This document shows positions 24,645-33,314 of a stretch of DNA of 64,000 nucleotides, piece after piece. The position numbers and the translations under genes were made by a program. Below the pieces are notes generated by a model. That model was not told the DNA's origin, made no database searches, and saw only the letters and a program-made list of their open reading frames with translations. Position 1 is the first letter of the stretch. Each line of letters starts with the position of its first letter. Origin of the DNA: Rhizobiaceae bacterium MnEN-MB40S (lineage in GTDB: Bacteria; Pseudomonadota; Alphaproteobacteria; Rhizobiales; Rhizobiaceae); the NCBI GenBank assembly GCA_024343425.1, contig BRLC01000002.1, positions 408,117-472,116 of the forward strand, in the 5' to 3' direction.

Positions 24645-25397
24645 ATGAGCGACATCGCGCCGGGTGGAAACCGGGGAATACAGGTCATATCGCGGGCGGC
24701 GGCGATACTCCGCGCCCTCAGGCAAGACACCTCGGGCATGAGTCTGGGACAGATAGCCGAACGGGTCGGCCTGCCGCGCTCTACGGTGCAACGCATTGTT
24801 GGCGCCCTGCAGGCGGAACGGCTGGTCATCAGCACGGGCGCGGGAGGCAGCATCAGACTCGGACCGGAGATCACAGCTCTCTCGGAAGCGACCCGCTACA
24901 ACATCGCCGACATCTGCCGCCTGCCGATTTCGGAACTGTCTCAGAAGGTGACGGAAACCGTCGATCTCTCCGTCTTGCGCGGCGCCGGGATGATCTTCCT
25001 CGATCAGGTTCCAGGCACGCATCGCTTGCGCACCGTCTCGGCGATTGGCGACGTGTTTCCGCTGACGACGACGGCGAACGGCAAGGCGACGCTCGCAATG
25101 GTTGGCCGCGAAAGGGCCAAGACGCTTGTCGAACAGGAATGGGAACGGCGAGGCATTGCCGGCGACTGGCGGCAATTCAGCGCCATGCTCGACAGCGTGG
25201 CGGAATCCGGCCTGGCCTACGACAATGACGAGCACACACCGGGCATATCGGCGATCGGAACCGCTTTCGTCGACATGACCGGCGAATATCACGCCATTTC
25301 CGTGCCGATACCCACCACCCGCTTTCCGGACAAGCGCCATGCTGTGGAAGACGCATTGCGCGCCACCGCTGTTCAGATCCGCTCGGCCGTCGGGTAA
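24645..25397 (+). CDS. IclR family transcriptional regulator
   Basis: 250 residues: N-terminal winged helix (SRAAAILRALRQ, then LPRSTVQRIVGALQAERLV as recognition helix) and a C-terminal effector-binding domain with ISELSQKVTETVDLSVLRG and TTANGKATLAM. ATG at 24645 has AGAGG 7 bases upstream and gives the usual IclR N-terminus. It is the only regulator in the island and is divergent from operon 1, so it probably controls both operons through the shared inverted repeats. The effector is likely the imported acid or a product. Confidence 0.93.
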   Translation: MSDIAPGGNRGIQVISRAAAILRALRQDTSGMSLGQIAERVGLPRSTVQRIVGALQAERLVISTGAGGSIRLGPEITALSEATRYNIADICRLPISELSQKVTETVDLSVLRGAGMIFLDQVPGTHRLRTVSAIGDVFPLTTTANGKATLAMVGRERAKTLVEQEWERRGIAGDWRQFSAMLDSVAESGLAYDNDEHTPGISAIGTAFVDMTGEYHAISVPIPTTRFPDKRHAVEDALRATAVQIRSAVG

Positions 25398-25421
25398 CGT
25401 CAGCGGCGTTCCCGGATGCGC

Positions 25422-26249
25422 CTACTCCACGTCCTGCTTTCTTGCCGCCAGTCCGTAGCGTTTCTGCCAGGCGCGCGCGCCAAACGGCAGTGAAATCAGG
25501 TAAAGCACGGTCGTCACGGTCATTGTCTCCCACATGTAGGTCAATAGCAGGCCGACATAGAGCACAATCACCAGCATGAGTGGGAAAACGAGGTCGCGCC
25601 GGATGCGCTGGCCGAGCGACTTGCCGGAATAGACCGGCAGGCGGCTGACCATCAAAAAGCCGATCAGCATCGTGTAGCCCGACGCGACATAGGCGAAAGC
25701 GGGGCTCGGTTCGACGCCGAGGAATCCGAGATAGATCGGAAACAGCGCCAGAAGCGCGCCGCCAGGAGCCGGAATACCGATGAAATAATCCGACTGCCAG
25801 GCCGCCTTGCTCTGCTGTTCCGCCATCACGTTGAACCGCGCCAAACGCAGACCGGCGGCAATGGCGTACACCAACGCCGCAATCCAGCCGAAAGACTTCA
25901 CCTGATCAAGCAGGTAGACATAAAGCACGAGCGCCGGTGCCACGCCGAAATTGACGATATCAGCCAGCGAATCCATCTGCGCGCCGAACTTGCTGGTTGA
26001 TTTGAGCAACCGGGCGACGCGGCCGTCAATACCGTCGAGAAAGGCCGCCAGCAACACCATGGCGACTGCCAATTCAAAGCGTTGCTCGAAAGCGAGCCGT
26101 ACGCCGGTCAGACCAGCGCAAATCGCTAGCGTGGTGATCACGTTCGGCAGCATCATGCGGAAAGAGATGTCGCGCAGGCGCGGCCCCCGGCTCCTCTCGC
26201 CCGACTTTTCGGGGCCATGCGGGTCGAAAGGGGAAAATCCCGTATCCAT
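25422..26249 (-). CDS. pssA: CDP-diacylglycerol-serine O-phosphatidyltransferase
   Basis: Makes phosphatidylserine from CDP-diacylglycerol and serine in the inner membrane. 275 residues with a complete CDP-alcohol phosphotransferase motif: Asp75-Gly76-x2-Ala79-Arg80, Gly89, Asp93, Asp97, plus about seven hydrophobic helices. Preceded by psd with a 15-base gap, so synthesis and decarboxylation steps are encoded together. Confidence 0.95.
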   Translation of the reverse strand: MDTGFSPFDPHGPEKSGERSRGPRLRDISFRMMLPNVITTLAICAGLTGVRLAFEQRFELAVAMVLLAAFLDGIDGRVARLLKSTSKFGAQMDSLADIVNFGVAPALVLYVYLLDQVKSFGWIAALVYAIAAGLRLARFNVMAEQQSKAAWQSDYFIGIPAPGGALLALFPIYLGFLGVEPSPAFAYVASGYTMLIGFLMVSRLPVYSGKSLGQRIRRDLVFPLMLVIVLYVGLLLTYMWETMTVTTVLYLISLPFGARAWQKRYGLAARKQDVE

Positions 26250-26264
26250 TTCAGCCGAGTCCCA

Positions 26265-26963
26265 TCATGCCCTGCGCGAAACAGTCTTGCCGCGCGCCGC
26301 ATTGTATTCTGCAAGCACGGTTTCGCCGGCGACGGCGGTTTGCCCGACCGAAACGCGCGGGGCGGCTGACAGCGGCAAATAGACATCAAGCCTTGACCCG
26401 AAACGGATGAGCCCGAACCGTTCTCCGGCGTCCAGCGTGTCGTTCACTGAACGCCAGCATACGATTCTGCGGGCGACCAGCCCGGCGATCTGGACAACGC
26501 CCACGAGCCCGTGCGGGCCTTCGATCACCAGTCCATTGCGCTCGTTTTCCTCGCTCGCCTTGTCGAGTTCGGCGTTGACGAAGCTGCCCGACTTGTACAC
26601 CGCCTGACGCACCACGCCGCGGATCGGCGCGCGATTGATATGGCAGTTGAACACATTCATGAACACTGAAACACGCAGCATCTCGCCTTCGCCCAGATCA
26701 AGTTCCCGCGGAGGAACCGTCTGCACGACAGAGGAGACCTTGCCGTCGGCCGGACTGATCACAAGATCGTCGTCCAGCGGCGTCACCCTCTCGGGGTCTC
26801 TGAAAAAATATGCGCACCAGGCCGTCAGGATAAGCCCGATCCAGAACAGCGGATCCCAGATCCAGCCTAGCACAAGCGACGCAGCGAGGAAGGCCAGAAT
26901 AAACTTGTAGCCTTCCTTGTGGATCGGGGTCAGCGCCGATGTCAGCGCATCAAAAAAATTCAT
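26265..26963 (-). CDS. psd: Phosphatidylserine decarboxylase, short pyruvoyl type
   Basis: Converts phosphatidylserine to phosphatidylethanolamine. The 232-residue proenzyme has two N-terminal hydrophobic segments, PADGKV near 71, [10 protein letters not shown] near 104-113, and the self-cleavage site Gly189-Ser190 in RFGSR, where Ser becomes the pyruvoyl group. ATG at 26963 ([11 protein letters not shown]) gives the normal length of the short PSD-A class; the frame is open further upstream but without family similarity. Confidence 0.95.
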   Translation of the reverse strand: MNFFDALTSALTPIHKEGYKFILAFLAASLVLGWIWDPLFWIGLILTAWCAYFFRDPERVTPLDDDLVISPADGKVSSVVQTVPPRELDLGEGEMLRVSVFMNVFNCHINRAPIRGVVRQAVYKSGSFVNAELDKASEENERNGLVIEGPHGLVGVVQIAGLVARRIVCWRSVNDTLDAGERFGLIRFGSRLDVYLPLSAAPRVSVGQTAVAGETVLAEYNAARGKTVSRRA

Positions 26964-27030
26964 CAACGGAATCCTCGCAGTGCCGCCATTGTTCGGGATT
27001 TTCAGTGTAACATGGACCCACGTCGGGGTT

Positions 27031-28920
27031 CTACATGTTGTCTGGTCGCTTACGCACGATAATGCCGAGATCGTCGTGCTCCTGGAAATCCTTGAGCTTT
27101 TCTTCGGTTTCCTGCGCCTCGCGCTGACGATCCCACATGGCCTTGTAGAGCCCGTTTTCATCCAAAAGCGAATAATGAGTGCCGCGCTCGGCGATCACGC
27201 CATCCTTCAGCACGATGATCTCGTCAGCGCTGATAACCGTCGACAGACGGTGCGCGATAACCAGCGTCGTGCGTCCCTTGCTGACATAGTCGAGCGCCGA
27301 CTGGATCTCGCTTTCCGTCGCGCTGTCGAGCGCCGAGGTGGCTTCATCCAGAATGAGGATCGGCGGAGCTTTCAATATCGTGCGCGCGATCGCGACACGC
27401 TGCTTCTCGCCTCCCGACAGTTTGAGACCGCGCTCTCCGACCATCGTCTTGAGACCGTCCGGAAGACTGCGGATGAAGTCGGCGATCTGGGCGAGCTCCG
27501 CAGACTCCATCACTTCTTCGTCGGTGGCGTCCATGCGGCCATAGCGAATGTTGTAGCCGATTGTGTCGTTGAAAAGCACCGTGTCCTGCGGAACCATGCC
27601 GACTGCCGCGCGCAGCGATTTCTGTGTGATGTCACGGAGATTCTGACCGTTGACCGTGATGGCGCCTTCCTGAATGTCGTAAAATCGGAACAAAAGGCGC
27701 GAAATCGTTGATTTTCCGGCGCCTGAAGGCCCGACCACCGCAACCGTCTTGCCATAAGGCACTTCGAAGCTGATGCCCTTCAGGATCGGCCTGTTCTCGT
27801 CGTAGCGGAAATGCACGTCATCGAAGCGGATCGATCCCTTGTCCATCACCAACGGCTTGGCGTCCGGCTTGTCGACGATTTCCGGCGGAACGTCGAGCAG
27901 ATCGAACATGTGTTCGATATCGGTCAGTCCCTGACGGATTTCCCGATAGACGAAACCGATGAAATTGAGCGGTATCGCAAGCTGCATCAGCATGACGTTG
28001 ATGAAGACAAAGTCGCCGATCGTCTGGTCGCCGCGCTGTACGGCCAGCGCCGACATGACCATCATGATCGTCATCCCGACGCCGAATATGACGCCCTGCC
28101 CGAAATTGAGCCAGCCGAGCGACGTCCAGACCTTCGTCGCCGACTCCTCGTATTTCTCCATCGAGACGTCGTAGCGCCGCGCTTCCATCTCCTCGTTGCC
28201 GAAATATTTGACGGTTTCGAAGTTGAGCAGCGAATCGACGGCCTTTGTGTTGGCGTCCGTATCGGAATCGTTCATGTCGCGGCGGATGGAGATCCTGAAA
28301 TCCGTTGCGCGAACGGTGAACCAAACATAGAGCCAGATCATCACTGCGGTTACAGCGACATAGGCGAAACCGTAGGAAAATCCGAAAATCGCCGCGACAA
28401 GGACGAATTCGAGAAGAGTCGGCAGCGTGTTCAGAATAGTGAAGCGTACGATCGCCTCGATACCCTTCACGCCACGCTCGATGATCCGCGAAAGACCGCC
28501 CGTGCGCCTTTGCAGATGAAACCGCAGCGACAATTCGTGCATGTGCAGGAACACCTTGTAGGCGAGTTGATGGACAGCGTGCTGTCCAACCCGCGCGAAC
28601 AAGGCATCGCGCAACTGGTTGAATCCGAGTTGAACGATGCGCGCCAGATTGTAGGCGAGCACCAGAATCACCGGACCGATCAGGAAGGCGGGCAGGAAAC
28701 CGAGATTGTCGTGATTGCCGTTGAGGGCGTCAGTCGCCCATTTGTAGAAATAGGGAACCGTTACCTGACCGACTTTCGCGGTCACCAGAAAAAAAGTCGC
28801 CCAGAGAACCCGGCGTTTCAGGTCGTCACGATCCGATGGCCACATATAGGGCCACAAATTGCGAAGCGTCGTTATCGGATTGCCGGTGTCTTCGGCAACG
28901 GTCTTTTGCTGGTCTGACAA
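27031..28920 (-). CDS. ABC exporter of the Atm1/HMT1 type (fused permease-ATPase)
   Basis: 629 residues: six-helix transmembrane domain (about 40-330), then a nucleotide-binding domain with Walker [10 protein letters not shown] near 395, signature LSGGEKQR near 500 and Walker B-D-loop DEATSALD near 525. Bacterial relatives export glutathione conjugates or metal-thiol complexes; mitochondrial Atm1 serves Fe-S assembly. The start is TTG at 28920 with AAGG about 9 bases upstream. Located directly upstream of psd-pssA in the order common to rhizobia. Confidence 0.93.
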   Translation of the reverse strand: MSDQQKTVAEDTGNPITTLRNLWPYMWPSDRDDLKRRVLWATFFLVTAKVGQVTVPYFYKWATDALNGNHDNLGFLPAFLIGPVILVLAYNLARIVQLGFNQLRDALFARVGQHAVHQLAYKVFLHMHELSLRFHLQRRTGGLSRIIERGVKGIEAIVRFTILNTLPTLLEFVLVAAIFGFSYGFAYVAVTAVMIWLYVWFTVRATDFRISIRRDMNDSDTDANTKAVDSLLNFETVKYFGNEEMEARRYDVSMEKYEESATKVWTSLGWLNFGQGVIFGVGMTIMMVMSALAVQRGDQTIGDFVFINVMLMQLAIPLNFIGFVYREIRQGLTDIEHMFDLLDVPPEIVDKPDAKPLVMDKGSIRFDDVHFRYDENRPILKGISFEVPYGKTVAVVGPSGAGKSTISRLLFRFYDIQEGAITVNGQNLRDITQKSLRAAVGMVPQDTVLFNDTIGYNIRYGRMDATDEEVMESAELAQIADFIRSLPDGLKTMVGERGLKLSGGEKQRVAIARTILKAPPILILDEATSALDSATESEIQSALDYVSKGRTTLVIAHRLSTVISADEIIVLKDGVIAERGTHYSLLDENGLYKAMWDRQREAQETEEKLKDFQEHDDLGIIVRKRPDNM

Positions 28921-28985
28921 GTTAAGCCTTGGATTGGGTGAAGAAAAGTCTTTTCGCCGACGCCTCCCGATCGCGACGAACTATT

Positions 28986-29013
28986 GCGGGCGCCGCACCA
29001 CGGCGCGCCGCCC
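28986..29013 (-). other. GC-rich hairpin in the gap between the LysM and ABC genes
   Basis: The 167-base gap holds an imperfect GC-rich inverted repeat (plus strand GCGGGCGCCG near 28986, CGGCGCGCCGC near 29001). It has no U run in either direction, so it is at best a Rho-assisted stop or processing site for the LysM gene. No clear promoter for the ABC gene could be picked out. Confidence 0.3.
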
Positions 29014-29087
29014 GACTCTAAATAGTTACCGTGACAATTGCGTCAAGAACGCCGCAGCCATGCGAAACGGATACGACGTCGATCGAT

Positions 29088-31424
29088 TCAGCGCTTGAGC
29101 ACCCGGTCCCGGTGCAGCTGTTCGGCGTTCGGCAAGGGCTTCTCCGGAACCATGAAGGTTTGTCCGGGCTCGATGAAATCGGGATTCCTGATCTGGTCCG
29201 TATTGGCGAGATAGATCGTTGTATAGCGCACTCCGCGTCCATAGACCCGACGCGATATCTGCCACAGCGTGTCGCCGCGACGAATGATCACCGAACTGTC
29301 ATGCTGCTCGAGCGGGGGCTGTACAACCGTCGGCGGCTCCCCTTCTTCACCCGCGACTGCAACTTTTTTTATCTCTGGCTCCGATTTCGGCTCCGCTGCC
29401 GCCACCTTTTCTTCGACTGGCTTCGTTGTCTCCGGGACATTTGTGACAGCTGGCTCCTCCCCGGGCTCGACAGCTGGAGCCGCGCTATCTTGTTCGGCGA
29501 CCGTTGTCTGGTCCGTGTCGGACTTCATTTCAGTTTGTGTTCCAGCCGGCTTGACATCCGTCTTCGCCATGGTCTCGGTCGACATAAGCTCCGCTTCGGC
29601 TTCGGAGGTCGTTTTGGCGGCGGGCGCCTTCACCACCACTGCTTCGTCAGCAGAACCTTCCAACGCGGGCTGTTCCTCGTCTGCGCCCGCGTCCGAAATC
29701 GCTGTTTCTTCATTGTCGGAAACGGGTTCCTCGTCTGCATTTGGCTGTGGGGCCACCGCAGCGACCATATTGCCTTCGGGCCGGTTGAATGGAACAGCGA
29801 CCCGCATGGCGGCGGCTGAACCGTTCGGCAAATACAAATCCGCCCGGATCGTGTGATCGCCGACCGAAAGTTCCTTCTGTGCCTCGACCAGGAAACGACC
29901 GGTCGCGCTGATCATGCTTTCACCGACGGCGTCATTGTCCGCAAAGACAATCACCTTGCCGCCCGGCGTGCCAGAGCCCGCGACGAAGAGTTGCCCGTTC
30001 TCGATCTCTACTGCGTCGATCCGCACACGGATGTCAGCCGACGCGGCTGGTCTTTCCGATTTGCCTTTGTCGAGTGACGCGACCTCAATGGTTTCTTCGG
30101 TTTGCGTTTCTCCAGTGTCCTCGCCTGGCGCGGCGTCGGCTGAACCTTCCGGCTCTGCCGCGACCTCGCTTTTCTCCGTCATCGCCGCAGTCTTCAGTGG
30201 TTCAGATGCCTCTTTCTCCGTCGATGCGGAGTCGGCGTTTACGGCATTCTGCGCTGTTTCGGTCGAATTGACGCTTTCGTCGGCCTTCGGCGCGGCGGCG
30301 GCAGTCTCAACCTTGTCATCCTGTTTCTCCGCCATTGCGGTTTCGACAGGTTTGTCTTGCGCCGCACCCTTCTCCGGTTCAGCGTCAGCAACCTCGGCCG
30401 CCGCATCCGTCGTTGTTTCGGTGGCTTCCGCACCTGCGGCGGCCGCCGTCGACTGCTCCTCGGTCGAGGCCTCGTCCGACGTCTCCTCAGGGTCCGTCGA
30501 AGTTGCGTCGCTCGTCATCGCGCTTTCGGAAGCCGCATCCTGTTGGTTTGAAGTCTCCGACGCAGAGGCGACCTGAACGTTTTCTTCGCCGCTCCTCTCC
30601 ACATCTGCCGCAGCCACGGGCTTTTCTTCGGCCGCGGCGGCAATTTCGCTCTCCTGCGCTGTCGCGCCGGCTTCAGAGGTCGCAGCAGTCTCTCCAGCCG
30701 GCTCGGACGAGGTTTCGGCAGCAGCCATCTGTTTCCCCGCTGCCTCAGATGACGCCTCGGAATCGGCTGTCACATCATCTGACTGCAAATTCTCGTCGCC
30801 ACTTGCGTCGGCTACAGCCTCCGGCTGATCGAGCAGACGGCTCGGTTCGCCAGGTTTGGTCACCATGACCATGAGTTCGCGACTGTCTTCTTCGGGAACG
30901 CTGACGGTCGCGATCTCCTCGGAAAGCATCACCATGTCGGCGTCGCCGCGGCTTCGCAGGCCGATCTCGTAGTCGCCTGGCGGCAGTGGATCGTCAAAAA
31001 CTGTTACGAAATCGCCCGATGGCCCGACTTCGGTCTTCGCAAGCACCGTGTCGCCGCTGAACACTTCGAGCATGACGCCTGGAGCCGCGCTGCCCGCCAC
31101 AACTGTCGAGCCGTCCGGCTCCACGCGTAGAAGGCTGAATGTTGGAACGCCCCCTTGCGTCGCAGCGTCTGCGGTCTCTGTTTGCGACGGGGCGGCGACA
31201 TCGACATCGTCTGCGCCGGATTGCTCTGCAACGGTCTCCGCCTCGGCGTCTGCGCCGTCGTCATTCGAAACGGTTTCCTCAACGACAACGTCTTCGTCAG
31301 TCGCCTGCTGCACCTCTGGTTTATCCTGCCAGCCGTAGGGATCGAACCGAAGCAGATATCCGATCCCGACAACGATAACGAGAAGCGCCAGAATGGACCA
31401 GAACCGGCTTTTGTTGTTAGTCAT
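29088..31424 (-). CDS. Membrane-anchored LysM protein with long acidic low-complexity region
   Basis: 778 residues. One N-terminal transmembrane helix (about 9-25), then an acidic stretch, a beta-rich Ig-like segment (about 92-190, LRVEPDGSTVVAGSAAPG), a low-complexity Ala/Glu/Thr/Ser region of more than 250 residues, a second Ig-like segment (IRVDAVEIENGQLFVAGSG is close to its start), another acidic linker, and a C-terminal LysM domain at about 712-760 (RRGDTLWQISRRVYG). It probably spans the periplasm from the inner membrane to peptidoglycan. GGAG lies 6 bases before the ATG. Confidence 0.88.
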   Translation of the reverse strand: MTNNKSRFWSILALLVIVVGIGYLLRFDPYGWQDKPEVQQATDEDVVVEETVSNDDGADAEAETVAEQSGADDVDVAAPSQTETADAATQGGVPTFSLLRVEPDGSTVVAGSAAPGVMLEVFSGDTVLAKTEVGPSGDFVTVFDDPLPPGDYEIGLRSRGDADMVMLSEEIATVSVPEEDSRELMVMVTKPGEPSRLLDQPEAVADASGDENLQSDDVTADSEASSEAAGKQMAAAETSSEPAGETAATSEAGATAQESEIAAAAEEKPVAAADVERSGEENVQVASASETSNQQDAASESAMTSDATSTDPEETSDEASTEEQSTAAAAGAEATETTTDAAAEVADAEPEKGAAQDKPVETAMAEKQDDKVETAAAAPKADESVNSTETAQNAVNADSASTEKEASEPLKTAAMTEKSEVAAEPEGSADAAPGEDTGETQTEETIEVASLDKGKSERPAASADIRVRIDAVEIENGQLFVAGSGTPGGKVIVFADNDAVGESMISATGRFLVEAQKELSVGDHTIRADLYLPNGSAAAMRVAVPFNRPEGNMVAAVAPQPNADEEPVSDNEETAISDAGADEEQPALEGSADEAVVVKAPAAKTTSEAEAELMSTETMAKTDVKPAGTQTEMKSDTDQTTVAEQDSAAPAVEPGEEPAVTNVPETTKPVEEKVAAAEPKSEPEIKKVAVAGEEGEPPTVVQPPLEQHDSSVIIRRGDTLWQISRRVYGRGVRYTTIYLANTDQIRNPDFIEPGQTFMVPEKPLPNAEQLHRDRVLKR

Positions 31425-31685
31425 GTTGCACTCCAGTCGCACGACGTTTCGAAGCAAAAGCCGGATTGTGACAAAACGGCGAATTTTCCACTTCGTGTTT
31501 CCGCGACTATCGCCGAAAACTCAAGGTTCCGGCGCCATTGAAAACGCCTTAAATCTGTTGACAAACTAGACTTTTCCGCAGTTGCAAACAAGTTTGACCG
31601 CCTGACCGCCTTTCCAGCCTCACAATTCGGCGACGGGACAAACTGAATGCTTGACGGCTGCCGCGGCCTCATGCTTCCTCGAATG

Positions 31686-32294
31686 ATGTCAAGGAATCGA
31701 ACCATTTGCGTCTACTGCGGCTCCCGCAACGGACGAAATCCGAACTACGAAGCAGCGGCCCGGAAACTGGGCCTCGACATGGCCGACAAGAACATTGGTC
31801 TGGTCTTTGGAGCAGGCACCTATGGCATCATGGGCGCCGTTGCTGACGCCGTAGTCGCCGGCGGCGGCAAGGTCACCGGCGTGATCCCGGATTTTCTGAA
31901 GAACAAGGAAGCGAACGAAGCTGATCTTAAGCAGTTCGACGAATTGATCGTCACCGGCGACATGCATGAGCGCAAGCACATCATGTTCCGCAAGTCCGGC
32001 GCGTTCGTCGCATTACCCGGCGGCATTGGCACGCTTGAGGAAATCATCGAGATCATGACCTGGGCGCAACTCGGCCGGCATAATCGTCCGATGGTGCTGG
32101 CCAATATCGACGGGTTCTGGGATCCCTTGCTCAAACTGATCGACCACATGGCCGGTGAAGGCTTCCTCCACACCTCCCATCTGGTCAAACCCCTTGTCAT
32201 CGACAATGCCGCAAATATCGTCGACGCGGTTCTGAAGGCCTGGGAAAGCATCGACAGAAACGGCGGCGACGCCGAAATCATCGAAAAGCTCTGA
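31686..32294 (+). CDS. LOG family (TIGR00730) putative cytokinin-riboside phosphoribohydrolase
   Basis: 202 residues with the LOG signature PGGIGTLEE and the GDMHERKHIMF segment; ICVYCGSRNG starts the Rossmann fold. Family members cleave nucleoside 5'-monophosphates at the N-glycosidic bond; some release cytokinins, others salvage nucleotides. ATGs at 31683 and 31686 or an upstream ATG at 31647 with a weak GGGA site are possible starts; 31686 gives the conserved N-terminus. Divergent from the LysM gene across a 260-base gap with no other feature seen. Confidence 0.9.
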   Translation: MSRNRTICVYCGSRNGRNPNYEAAARKLGLDMADKNIGLVFGAGTYGIMGAVADAVVAGGGKVTGVIPDFLKNKEANEADLKQFDELIVTGDMHERKHIMFRKSGAFVALPGGIGTLEEIIEIMTWAQLGRHNRPMVLANIDGFWDPLLKLIDHMAGEGFLHTSHLVKPLVIDNAANIVDAVLKAWESIDRNGGDAEIIEKL

Positions 32295-32402
32295 ACCGCG
32301 CCGTCGGGCATCCGTGCGAACAGCGAGCCGTTATGAATGCGATCGGCGGAGTAGATCCCCTTCTACGCCCATGGAATTTTCGACCCGGACTGAGAATTGG
32401 GC

Positions 32403-33314
32403 CTACTCGCCCGCCGGCGCGGCGGGTCGCGCGCGCAACGTCCGGAAGCTTGACCAGGAATAAATCGCGAGCGCCGTCCATATCAGGCAGAACGCCACGA
32501 ACTGCCAATAGGAGAACGGCTCCTCAAAGACAAAGATGGCGATCAGGAAAATCAGTGTCGGGGCGGTGTATTGCATCAGTCCGAGCGTCGAATATTTGAG
32601 TAGCTTCGCCCCAAAGGCGTAGAGAATCAGCGGAAATGCGGTCACCGGTCCAGCGAGCATCAGAAGCAGCATGCCGTCGAGGCCGTCATTGGTGAAGTGT
32701 CCGTCGCCGAACAGCCACAACAGCGCAAGCGCTGGAAGGCTCAGCAGCAGCACTTCGAGCATGAAGCCCTGCGTTGGGCCGATGGGAAGCGTCTTCCTCA
32801 AAAAGCCGTAAATGCCGAAACTGAAAGCCAGCGTCAGCGATATCCAGGGCAAGCCGCCGGCGTTCACCGTAAGGATAATAACGGCGATCACTGCAAGGCC
32901 GATCGCCGCCGTCTGCGGTCTGGTGAAGCGCTCCTTGAGAAACAGCGCCCCAAGACAAATATTGACCAGTGGATTGATATAGTACCCAAGCGCTGTCTCG
33001 ACCGTCCGGTCAACTGACACGGCCCAGATATAGATCCACCAGTTGACCGAGATAAGGGTCGCTGTCAGCGCTGCAAGCGCCAATGTTCTCGGTTGCCGGA
33101 ATGCAATCTTGAGATCGGACGTCCGCCCGAGCAGCAACAGGATCACGCCGGCGATCGGGACGGACCAGAGTATCCGGTGCGCCACCACCTCATAGGCCGG
33201 CACATGGGAGACGGCCTTCATGTAGAAGGGCATCAGCCCCCACAGACCGTAGGCGCCGAGCGCGTAGAGAAATCCTTTCCGGGAATCCCCGTCGCCGTCC
33301 TCCTGGGAACTCAT
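32403..33314 (-). CDS. rarD: RarD-type EamA (drug/metabolite) transporter
   Basis: 303 residues, about ten hydrophobic helices. The start region KGFLYALGAYGLWGLMPFYMKAV and the motif VVAHRILWSVP mark the RarD branch (protein family originally linked to chloramphenicol sensitivity); the transported substrate is not established. Its ATG overlaps the cimA stop by 4 bases, so it is the last gene of the cysS-GFA-cimA-rarD unit. Converges with the LOG gene. Confidence 0.9.
   Translation of the reverse strand: MSSQEDGDGDSRKGFLYALGAYGLWGLMPFYMKAVSHVPAYEVVAHRILWSVPIAGVILLLLGRTSDLKIAFRQPRTLALAALTATLISVNWWIYIWAVSVDRTVETALGYYINPLVNICLGALFLKERFTRPQTAAIGLAVIAVIILTVNAGGLPWISLTLAFSFGIYGFLRKTLPIGPTQGFMLEVLLLSLPALALLWLFGDGHFTNDGLDGMLLLMLAGPVTAFPLILYAFGAKLLKYSTLGLMQYTAPTLIFLIAIFVFEEPFSYWQFVAFCLIWTALAIYSWSSFRTLRARPAAPAGE

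Noticed and set aside
27811..28917. A 368-codon plus-strand frame opposite the Atm1-like ABC gene
   Set aside because: Shadow of a gene with all ABC motifs; His/Asp/Arg-rich composition typical of reverse frames.
29914..30576. A Ser/Ala/Val-rich 220-codon plus-strand frame inside the LysM gene
   Set aside because: It is the complement of the Ala/Glu/Thr low-complexity region and shows no start context or domain.
32341..32372. Hairpin between the convergent LOG and rarD genes
   Set aside because: Stem is interrupted by a three-base bulge and lacks a U run; too weak to call a terminator.
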